A stretch of DNA of 13,586 nt from positions 1-13,586 of the forward strand of contig CACZPX010000110.1 in assembly GCA_902783095.1 (NCBI GenBank), in the 5' to 3' direction. The notes below the pieces were generated by a model, which did no database searches, was not told where the DNA came from, and saw only the letters and a list, made by a program, of their open reading frames with translations. This document shows positions 6,265 to 12,012 of the stretch, piece after piece (the first letter of the stretch is position 1; each line of letters starts with the position of its first letter). Source of the DNA: an uncultured Lachnospiraceae bacterium. GTDB taxonomy: Bacteria > Bacillota > Clostridia > Lachnospirales > Lachnospiraceae. Made by a program: the position numbers and the translations under genes.

Positions 6265-7000
6265 GGGCTGCCTCCTTTACCGTCAGGTGCTCCACCTCGT
6301 AGGTGCCGGCTGCGACCGCCGCTTCGATCCGCGCGTATTCCGCCGCGTCCACGGCGGCAAAGCGGATGTACCAGCCCGCCTTGGGCAGGATGGGGTCGGC
6401 GCGGTGCGCGTCGTAGAAGGCCACGGGCGTGCGGCCGATCAGCTGCCAGCCGCCGGGCGATTCGACCGGGTAGACGCCGGTCTGCATGCCGGCAATGCCC
6501 ACGGACCCCGCTGGGATCTTTACGCGCGGGGTGGCCAGACGCGGCGTATTCAAGCGCGGGTCCATGCCGCCCAGATAGGTAAAGCCGGGGATGAAGCCCA
6601 GCATGTATACGCGGTAATCCGTGCCGGTGTGCAGCGCGATCACCTCGGCCTCCGTCAGGCCGTTCTTTTCCGCCACGTTGCAAATATCCGGGCCGGCTTC
6701 GCCGCCGTAGAGGACCGGGATCACCAGCACCTCCTTTTCGGCGCCGGCGCCGGCGTCCTCCGGCGGAAGCTCCAGCGCGGAGAGCGCGGAGAGCAGCGCG
6801 CCGTAGCGGATCACGCGAGGGTCGTAGTGGATCATCAGCGAACGGTAGGTGGGGACCGTCTCCTGAATGCCCGGGATGCCGCTTTGTGCCAGCAGGGCCG
6901 CAAAGGCCGCGACGCGGCGGTTGACCGCTTCGCTGATCTCGTTGCCGAACTCAGCCACCACGGCGGTGTCGCCGGCGGGCAGGAATCTGACGCCGTCCAT
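6254..7000 (-). CDS. pxpB: 5-oxoprolinase subunit PxpB (KipI family)
   Basis: A 248-residue subunit of PxpABC, of the KipI/allophanate hydrolase subunit 1 family; the fold is a cyclophilin-like C-terminal domain after an N-terminal alpha/beta domain. Visible family marks are FLPAGDTAVVAEFGNEIS at the N-terminus, the GIPGIQETVPTYRSLMIHYD segment, VIPVLYGGEAGPD, the strongly conserved YRVYMLGFIPGFTYLGGMD, RLATPRVKIPAGSVGIAG, and QTGVYPVESPGGWQLIGRTP. It begins 9 bases after the pxpA stop; the minus strand reads AAGGAGGATCCATG, with the Shine-Dalgarno next to that stop. The same family includes Bacillus KipI, an inhibitor of sporulation kinase KinA, but with pxpA and pxpC alongside the metabolic role is the more likely one. 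Confidence 0.95.
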   Translation of the reverse strand: MDGVRFLPAGDTAVVAEFGNEISEAVNRRVAAFAALLAQSGIPGIQETVPTYRSLMIHYDPRVIRYGALLSALSALELPPEDAGAGAEKEVLVIPVLYGGEAGPDICNVAEKNGLTEAEVIALHTGTDYRVYMLGFIPGFTYLGGMDPRLNTPRLATPRVKIPAGSVGIAGMQTGVYPVESPGGWQLIGRTPVAFYDAHRADPILPKAGWYIRFAAVDAAEYARIEAAVAAGTYEVEHLTVKEAAHED

Positions 7001-7009
7001 GGATCCTCC

Positions 7010-7780
7010 TTATGCGATCACCTTTGCGATGGGCAGGACCTCGATCCCTTCCGCGGCAAAGGCTGCGCGCATGTTCTTTACAAATTCCACGGCGCTGGGA
7101 TTGTCCCCGTGCACGCAGACGGAGTCGGCCATGATGGGAATGGTCTTGCCGGAAAGGGTCACGACCACGCCCTCCCTGACCATCTTGATCGTGCGGGCGA
7201 TGGCCACTTCCGGATCGTGGACCATGGAGCCGGGCAGCTTGCGGGAGACCAGGGTGCCGTCCTCGTTGTAGGCGCGGTCCGCAAAGACTTCGCTGGCGAC
7301 TTTTAAGCCGCATTTTCTGCCGGCTTCCAGCGTCTTGCTGCCGGCCAGACCCAGCAGGATGATGGACGGATCAAAGTCCGCGATGGCCTCCGCGACGGCC
7401 ATGGCGCGCACCTCGTCCACCGCGATGGTGTTGTAGAGGTTGCCGTGCGGCTTGACGTGCTGCAGGGAGAGCCCGCGCTGCTTGGCAAAGGCGTACAGCG
7501 CGCCCAGCTGGTAGGTGACGTAGGCATTGATCTCGGCCGGAGTGCAGTCCATGTTGCGGCGTCCGAAACCCATCAGATCCGGATAGGAGGGATGCGCGCC
7601 GGCTGCGATGCCGTTCTGCTTTACGAGATCCAGGGTCTTGCCCATCACGATGGGGTCGCCGCCGTGATAGCCGCAGGCAATATTTACGGAAGACACGTAC
7701 CTGGTGACCTCTTCGTCGCAGCCCACTTTAAAGCTGCCGAAGCTCTCGCCAAGGTCGCTGTTTAAGTCTACTTTGTACAT
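7010..7780 (-). CDS. pxpA: 5-oxoprolinase subunit PxpA (LamB/YcsF family)
   Basis: A 256-residue protein of the LamB/YcsF family, first gene of the pxpABC set. PxpA is thought to act on the phosphorylated 5-oxoproline intermediate supplied by PxpBC and release glutamate. Signatures: VDLNSDLGESFGSFK (4-18), SVNIACGYHGGDP (32-44), GIAAGAHPSYPDLMGFGRR, and the LQHVKPHGNLYN stretch near residue 112. The C-terminal part keeps SEVFADRAYNEDGTLVSR, AIARTIKMVREG and SVCVHGDNPSA. Length is normal. The ATG at 7780 has AAGGAGA six bases upstream. A TATAAT promoter lies about 75 bases ahead. pxp loci often carry a dedicated transporter gene; none is present here, so substrate may be internal glutathione- or glutamine-derived 5-oxoproline. 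Confidence 0.96.
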   Translation of the reverse strand: MYKVDLNSDLGESFGSFKVGCDEEVTRYVSSVNIACGYHGGDPIVMGKTLDLVKQNGIAAGAHPSYPDLMGFGRRNMDCTPAEINAYVTYQLGALYAFAKQRGLSLQHVKPHGNLYNTIAVDEVRAMAVAEAIADFDPSIILLGLAGSKTLEAGRKCGLKVASEVFADRAYNEDGTLVSRKLPGSMVHDPEVAIARTIKMVREGVVVTLSGKTIPIMADSVCVHGDNPSAVEFVKNMRAAFAAEGIEVLPIAKVIA

Positions 7781-7833
7781 GGCAGTTCTCCTTTTTGGCT
7801 TGATCGGACCGGGCCCGGAAACGGCGCGGTCCC

Positions 7834-7848
7834 GCTGAACGTTTCAGC
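7834..7848 (-). promoter_or_regulatory. 5'-terminal hairpin of the pxpA transcript
   Basis: GCTGAA (7834-7839) and TTCAGC (7843-7848) form a perfect stem with a three-base loop. The predicted minus-strand start is at about 7848, so the mRNA would begin with this hairpin, which may protect the 5' end. A second inverted repeat, GGACCG (7806-7811) with CGGTCC (7827-7832), lies further into the leader. Confidence 0.4.
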
Positions 7849-7854
7849 AATTTC

Positions 7855-7883
7855 ATTATACACACAAAACGCTGTGAATCCAA
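7855..7883 (-). promoter_or_regulatory. Promoter of the pxpABC operon
   Basis: On the minus strand TTGGAT (7878-7883) and a consensus TATAAT (7855-7860) are separated by 17 bases. The leader to the pxpA ATG would be about 68 bases. It is divergent from the dut promoter. Confidence 0.75.
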
Positions 7884-7894
7884 ACAAAATTCAC
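7874..7894. promoter_or_regulatory. Inverted repeat over the pxpA -35 box (candidate operator)
   Basis: GTGAAT (7874-7879) and ATTCAC (7889-7894) are perfect 6-base arms with nine bases between, centred on the pxpA -35 region and about 24 bases upstream of the dut -35. The geometry is that of a repressor dimer site. A shorter repeat, ACAAG (7904-7908) with CTTGT (7915-7919), touches the dut -35. Confidence 0.45.
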
Positions 7895-7915
7895 GATTTA
7901 AACACAAGATTGACC

Positions 7916-7944
7916 TTGTTTACCCGTGCTTTTTCTGTTAGGAT
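7916..7944 (+). promoter_or_regulatory. Promoter of dut
   Basis: TTGTTT (7916-7921) and TAGGAT (7939-7944) are separated by 17 bases, and TG at 7936-7937 makes an extended -10. The expected start near 7951 leaves a leader of only about 12 bases, with GAGG at 7952-7955 region serving as the Shine-Dalgarno. Confidence 0.6.
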
Positions 7945-7962
7945 GAAAAGCGAGGAAATGGG

Positions 7963-8481
7963 ATGGAACGCATCGCCGAATTTGAAAAAGTGAGCTATGA
8001 ACGCTTTGCCGCGGATTACCGGGAGGCAGGGGGAGAACCTGTCACGGACGCGGCACTTTTTGCAATGTACAACGCCATCCGCCTGCCTCTGCGGGCCACC
8101 TCCGGCTCCGCGGGATACGACTACTACCTGCCCTATCCCCTGCGCCTGGCGCCGGGAGAGAGCGCAAAGGTGGTGACCGGCATCCGGGCGCGCATCGCGC
8201 CGGGCTGGGTCCTGTTAAACGTGCCCAAGAGCGGGCTGGGTTTTAAGTTCCGCCTGCAGATGGACAATACCCTGGGCGTGATCGACAGCGATTACTACGG
8301 CGCGGACAACGAGGGGCACATCATGGCAAAGCTCACGAACGACGGCAGAGCCGGCCGGACGGTGGAGCTTGCCGCGGGAAAGGCCTTTATGCAGGGGGTG
8401 TTCGTGCCCTTCGGCATCACGACGGACGATGCGGCCGACGGCGTGCGAAGCGGCGGCTTCGGCAGCACGGAGAAGCAGTAA
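7963..8481 (+). CDS. dut: dUTP diphosphatase (trimeric dUTPase family)
   Basis: A 172-residue cytosolic enzyme hydrolysing dUTP to dUMP and pyrophosphate, which keeps uracil out of DNA and feeds dTMP synthesis. All five dUTPase motifs can be seen: SAGYDYY (49-55), PKSGLG (88-93), GVIDSDYYG (105-113), GKAFMQGVFVPF (139-150) and the C-terminal arm GGFGST (164-169). It carries an N-terminal extension of about 38 residues ahead of the core strand AIRLPLRATSG, compared with about 150-residue enzymes such as that of E. coli, and motif 4 reads AFMQGVF where many members have RIAQLV. The ATG at 7963 follows GAGG; another ATG at 7958 is out of frame. The gene has its own promoter and a terminator-like hairpin after it. 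Confidence 0.94.
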   Translation: MERIAEFEKVSYERFAADYREAGGEPVTDAALFAMYNAIRLPLRATSGSAGYDYYLPYPLRLAPGESAKVVTGIRARIAPGWVLLNVPKSGLGFKFRLQMDNTLGVIDSDYYGADNEGHIMAKLTNDGRAGRTVELAAGKAFMQGVFVPFGITTDDAADGVRSGGFGSTEKQ

Positions 8482-8494
8482 ATACTATAGAAAT

Positions 8495-8522
8495 ACGGGG
8501 ATGTCGGGGGGCATCCCGTTTT
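8495..8522 (+). terminator. Terminator-like hairpin between dut and the VanW gene
   Basis: ACGGGGATG (8495-8503) pairs with CATCCCGT (8512-8519), with one bulged G, and four T residues follow (8519-8522). The next gene's Shine-Dalgarno (AGAGGA) begins only three bases later. I see no separate promoter for the VanW gene, so read-through or attenuation seems likely. Confidence 0.5.
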
Positions 8523-8539
8523 GCAGAGGACAACGTATC

Positions 8540-9970
8540 ATGAAAACAGTCATTCGTATCATTGTGTGTCTTGCACTCGTCGTGGGCGTGGTCACGCTCG
8601 CGCCGGAGGCTTATACGATCCAGCGGGATACGCCGGTCGACTTCAACAGCCGCACGGACACCGCGCCGGAGACGGTGCTCATCGAGCAGGGGATCTCCAT
8701 CAGCGGGATCGACATGAGCGGCAAGACCAGGGAAGAGGCGGAAGCGCTTTTAAACGATTACTATCGGGATATCTCGGACGGCGTACTGATCGTGCACGCC
8801 GGTTCCAGCATGTTTTCCCGTTCCTATCAGGAACTGGGCTTTTCCTGGGAATTTGAAGAGGAGCTGGACTCCGCCATGCTGATGGGCCAGTCCACCGGCA
8901 GGACCATTAAAAAGTACAAGGCCCTGTCCGACATGCACGCCGGCGCGATGGACCTGTACGGTTCGGACCGGCTGGACCGCGGCGCCCTGCGCTCCTTTAT
9001 CCGGGAGATCGGCGAGAGCGTCCGGCGGGAGCCGGTCGACGCCACGCTCACCAGAGAGGACGGGCGCTTTATCGTGACGCCCGGCCAGAAGGGCGTGCGC
9101 CTGGAAGAGGACAAGACCTATCTGGAGATCACGGCGGCCCTGGCGGAGTTCCCGGAGCGCGCCACGGCGACCGCCGTAACGGATACGGTGGAACAGAAGG
9201 TCTCCTATGAGATGCTCAAGAACGTCAAAGACCTTCTGGGGACCTGCTCCACCTACGTAAACGGCACGGACAACCGCGCGCACAACGTCGCGCTTGGCGC
9301 GAGCAACATCAACGGGCTGCTCTTAATGCCCGGCGAGTCCGCTTCCGCGAGCCTGCTGATGGAAGAGCGCACGCAGGAGAACGGCTATCTGATGGCAAGC
9401 CAGTACGTGGACGGCCAGTCCGTCGACACCTGGGGCGGCGGCATCTGCCAGGTATCCTCCACGCTGTACAACGCGCTGATGAAGGCCGAGATCCAGATCG
9501 ACGAGCGCCACAACCACTCCATGTCGGTCCGCTATCTGGACCCGTCCTTAGACGCCGCCATCTCCTGGGGCACCAAGGACATGCGCTTTACCAACAATAC
9601 GGACTATCCCATCTATATCGAGGGCTGGTCCAGAAACCGCGAGTGCACCTTTAACGTATACGGCTGCGAGACGCGGCCGGCCAACCGCACCGTCAAATAC
9701 GTGTCGGTGGTGGACGAGGAGAAGTATCCGGAAGACGTCATCACCTACAGCGCGGATTTCCCGGTGGGCTATACCAAAAAGACTTCGTCCGGCCATCCGT
9801 TCATCCGCTCGCACATGGACAAGATCGTCTATATCGACGGCGAGCAGGTGAGCCGCGAGACCGTCCACTATGACACCTACAATTCTTCGCCGGGCAAGGT
9901 GATCGTCGGAACGGCGCAGCCCGCGCCCACGCCGGACACCCAGCCGGAGACCACGCCGGCAGGAGGCTGA
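8540..9970 (+). CDS. VanW-family protein with putative peptidoglycan-binding domain
   Basis: A 476-residue exported protein. Residues 1-25 (MKTVIRIIVCLALVVGVVTL onward) are a basic start plus one hydrophobic helix: a signal peptide or membrane anchor. Residues about 45-215 look like a PG_binding_4-type domain, with GISISGIDMSGKTREEAEAL and FIVTPGQKGVRLEEDKT. The VanW domain spans about 245-375, with NRAHNVALGASNINGLLLMP, the hallmark WGGGICQVSSTLYNAL (299-313) and HNHSMSVRYLDP. After it, residues about 395-458 resemble a degenerate G5 repeat, and the last 18 residues are rich in Pro and Thr. VanW was named from a vancomycin-resistance cluster, but most relatives are chromosomal with unknown envelope roles. 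The ATG at 8540 has AGAGGA upstream; the frame extends back to 8369 only by overlapping dut. Confidence 0.92.
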   Translation: MKTVIRIIVCLALVVGVVTLAPEAYTIQRDTPVDFNSRTDTAPETVLIEQGISISGIDMSGKTREEAEALLNDYYRDISDGVLIVHAGSSMFSRSYQELGFSWEFEEELDSAMLMGQSTGRTIKKYKALSDMHAGAMDLYGSDRLDRGALRSFIREIGESVRREPVDATLTREDGRFIVTPGQKGVRLEEDKTYLEITAALAEFPERATATAVTDTVEQKVSYEMLKNVKDLLGTCSTYVNGTDNRAHNVALGASNINGLLLMPGESASASLLMEERTQENGYLMASQYVDGQSVDTWGGGICQVSSTLYNALMKAEIQIDERHNHSMSVRYLDPSLDAAISWGTKDMRFTNNTDYPIYIEGWSRNRECTFNVYGCETRPANRTVKYVSVVDEEKYPEDVITYSADFPVGYTKKTSSGHPFIRSHMDKIVYIDGEQVSRETVHYDTYNSSPGKVIVGTAQPAPTPDTQPETTPAGG

Positions 9971-9973
9971 GCC

Positions 9974-10897
9974 ATGGCGTATCCTGAGACCCCTCAGTAC
10001 GGCAGCCCGCAGCCGCCGCAGGAATCCTTCGGAAAAAAGGTCTGGCGGATATCCTATCCGCTGCTCGTCTACCTCGGCGCGAGCGTCGTGGTGGGCATGG
10101 CCATCGGCATTTTTTTAATGGGACGCTACATGTCTTCGCTGCCGCAGAACTCCCTGGAGAACATGACGGAAGTGCTGACGGAGCTCGTCCTTTCCAAAAC
10201 GCTGCTGATCACGCTCGTGTGCGACGCGGCAGCCATCCCCTTTATGATCCTTTTCATGGTGCAGGACAGGAAACGGGACCTGCGCCTGGGCCGGTACGTG
10301 CGCTATGAAAAGCCCTCTCTGGCCGCGTTTCTGGGCTTTGCGGTGCTGGGCATCGGCATGTGCATCACGGAGAACAACCTGCTGGATATCAGCGGGCTTA
10401 CGCAGACGTTCAGCGAGGATACGGAGATGATCGCCGACCTGCTGTATCAGGGCGGCATCTGGTTTGAACTGCTGGTGGTTGGGCTGGTTGGGCCGGTTTT
10501 GGAAGAGCTGCTGTTCCGCGGCGTGATCTTAAAGCGCCTGTGCGACTACATGCGGCCGGTGCCGGCAGCCGTGATCTCCGCGCTGATCTTCGGCGCGTTC
10601 CACGGCAATATGCTGCAGTTTATCTACGCCTTTGTGTTCGGCCTGGGCCTGGCGTATATCTGCGTCAAGTTCCGCACCGTGTGGGCGCCCCTCCTGGCGC
10701 ACTGCGCGGGCAATATCACGTCCATCCTGCTCACGGAGACGCCCCTGCTGGAAAACGTGGAAGAGTGGAGCGCCGGGCACTATCTGTTCATCGTCATCGG
10801 CGCGTTTCTGGCGCTGGGCGGTTTTGCGCTGGTGTATTACACCCGCGAGCCCGCCGCTATTTCGTCATCAGACGCACGGACGCCGGAATACATGTGA
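9974..10897 (+). CDS. CPBP family intramembrane metalloprotease
   Basis: A 307-residue polytopic membrane protein of the CPBP (CAAX prenyl protease-like, Abi) family. Motif 1 is EELLFRG with E177, E178 and R182; motif 2 is FGAFHGN with H210; motif 3 is AHCAGN with H243 and N247. These are the expected zinc-ligand and active-site positions. Hydrophobic segments are visible near residues 28-50, 75-97, 115-133, 160-178, 193-208, 214-230 and 268-287. The first 20 residues are polar and proline-rich. The ATG at 9974 lies three bases after the VanW stop, with GGAGG at 9962-9966 inside that gene, so the two are translationally linked. The substrate is unknown. The 3' end overlaps the opposing kinase gene by 41 bases. 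Confidence 0.92.
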   Translation: MAYPETPQYGSPQPPQESFGKKVWRISYPLLVYLGASVVVGMAIGIFLMGRYMSSLPQNSLENMTEVLTELVLSKTLLITLVCDAAAIPFMILFMVQDRKRDLRLGRYVRYEKPSLAAFLGFAVLGIGMCITENNLLDISGLTQTFSEDTEMIADLLYQGGIWFELLVVGLVGPVLEELLFRGVILKRLCDYMRPVPAAVISALIFGAFHGNMLQFIYAFVFGLGLAYICVKFRTVWAPLLAHCAGNITSILLTETPLLENVEEWSAGHYLFIVIGAFLALGGFALVYYTREPAAISSSDARTPEYM

Positions 10898-11786
10898 CCG
10901 TCAGCTCGTCAAAAGAACCAAGCACCTCACCGTCTGTATGGACGGTGAGTTTTTTGTCTAACTTTAGGTGCGCGCTGCGGGTCTTGATGATGTGCACGGC
11001 AGCGTGATTGCGGTGCCGGCCGCCCAGCCTGGAGGCGATCAGCGCCGCGGCGAACTTAAGGCGGGAGGACGTGGTGACGATGCAGACGTCCAGCACGCCG
11101 TCGTCCGGACGGGCATCCGGCGCAAAGGGCCAGCCGCCGCCCTCGGTCCTGACGTTGTGGAACGAGATGAAGGCGACGTTTTTGAGATCCAGCGAGACGC
11201 CGCCGTCAAAGGTGATGGTGCCGTTTGCCTTCTGGTAGCGCGCGGCCTGCTTGAGACCGAGCCAGGTATAGGCCAGGCTGCTTAAGTGCAGCCGGTTGAA
11301 AAAGGTCTTGGAGGTGCTCCTGGAGATGAGGTCGCAGACGTCCGCGTCGTAGCCGATGCCCCCGCTCACCAGGAAGGGGCGGTCCTGCCCGCCCACCTGC
11401 AGCAGACCGGTATCGGTCTCCGCCATGCGGCGCGCGTGCAGCACGTCGCGCAGAGCGTCGGCCGGAACGCCGGAAATATCCATGTTCCGCGCAAAGTCGT
11501 TGCCAGAGCCGGTGGGGATGAAACCGATGATCGGCTGTCTGGCGCGGGCCCGCACAAGGCCGGTGAGGACCTCGTTTAAGGTGCCGTCGCCGCCCACGGC
11601 CACGTAGGCGTCCACTTCGTTTTGCTGTTTCGCCAGCTGGGCCGCGATCTGCGCGCCGTGTCCGCGCGCCTCGGTCATATGCACGTCATATTCAATGGAA
11701 GAGCGCTTCACAATGGGAAGCAGGTCCTTCCAGACTTTTTTTCCTTTTCCTGTCTTGGAACTGGGATTCACGATAAAATGCAGCAT
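10857..11786 (-). CDS. Diacylglycerol/lipid kinase family protein (YegS/DagK-like)
   Basis: A 309-residue member of the DAGK catalytic-domain family, expected to phosphorylate diacylglycerol or a related lipid with ATP at the inner face of the membrane. Signatures: FIVNPSSKTGKGKKVW (4-19), the nucleotide-binding VAVGGDGTLNEVLTGL (62-77), GFIPTGSGNDFAR (88-100), SGGIGYDADVC in the middle, the late glycine-rich GGGWPFAPDARPDDGVLDVC, and the C-terminal HTDGE (283-287). Length is normal. The ATG at 11786 has GGAGGG six bases upstream. In low-GC Gram-positives DgkB of this family recycles diacylglycerol released in lipoteichoic acid synthesis; whether this is that enzyme cannot be told. Its last 41 bases overlap the CPBP gene tail to tail, and codons 278-287 also encode that gene's terminator. 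Confidence 0.93.
   Translation of the reverse strand: MLHFIVNPSSKTGKGKKVWKDLLPIVKRSSIEYDVHMTEARGHGAQIAAQLAKQQNEVDAYVAVGGDGTLNEVLTGLVRARARQPIIGFIPTGSGNDFARNMDISGVPADALRDVLHARRMAETDTGLLQVGGQDRPFLVSGGIGYDADVCDLISRSTSKTFFNRLHLSSLAYTWLGLKQAARYQKANGTITFDGGVSLDLKNVAFISFHNVRTEGGGWPFAPDARPDDGVLDVCIVTTSSRLKFAAALIASRLGGRHRNHAAVHIIKTRSAHLKLDKKLTVHTDGEVLGSFDELTVTCIPASVRLMTK
10926..10955 (+). terminator. Intrinsic terminator of the CPBP gene, inside the opposing kinase gene
   Basis: CTCACCGTC (10926-10934) and GACGGTGAG (10941-10949) form a perfect 9-base stem with a six-base loop, followed by six T residues (10950-10955). It sits 28 bases past the CPBP stop. It works only for the + strand: on the minus strand the A tract precedes the stem and no T tract follows, so the kinase mRNA is not ended. 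Confidence 0.88.
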
Positions 11787-11809
11787 TTCCGTCCCTCCGC
11801 TGAAAAGTC

Positions 11810-11838
11810 ATTATACACTTGTAAGAAACAGTTATAAA
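11810..11838 (-). promoter_or_regulatory. Promoter of the lipid kinase gene
   Basis: On the minus strand a consensus TATAAT (11810-11815) has a weak TTTATA (11833-11838) 17 bases upstream. The leader would be about 17 bases, ending with GGAGGG. The direct repeat TTATAAAG (11832-11839 and 11855-11862) overlaps and follows the -35. Confidence 0.55.
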
Positions 11839-11941
11839 GGTGCGGAAAACGGTTTTATAAAGATTTAATCATCAGGGAAGAAACAGGTTAGAACTTTTGC
11901 CGAAAAGATATGAAAATCTACAGTTCTGTTTGTTTATGAAA

Positions 11942-11971
11942 TTGCGCTTTATCTTCTGTATCGTGTATAAT
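11942..11971 (+). promoter_or_regulatory. Promoter of the transketolase gene
   Basis: TTGCGC (11942-11947) and TATAAT (11966-11971) are separated by 18 bases. The predicted start near 11978 gives a leader of about 35 bases ending in GGAGGAG. The rest of the AT-rich gap 11816-11941 shows no supported gene or riboswitch. Confidence 0.65.
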
Positions 11972-12012
11972 CACCAAAGAACCAAAAAAACGGATTTTTC
12001 GGAGGAGAGAAG

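Noticed and set aside
5674..6582. Long + strand ORF (302 codons) opposite pxpC and pxpB
   Set aside because: Antisense shadow of real genes; composition is biased and its C-terminal part is an arginine-rich run without motifs.
6248..7306. Long + strand ORF (352 codons) opposite pxpB and pxpA
   Set aside because: It lies entirely antisense to two clearly recognised genes, has low-complexity His/Gly/Ala/Arg composition typical of antisense frames in GC-rich DNA, and no family resemblance.
8369..8539. 57-residue N-terminal extension of the VanW protein
   Set aside because: It overlaps dut in another frame and would bury the signal peptide; ATG at 8540 has a ribosome site and begins an export signal.
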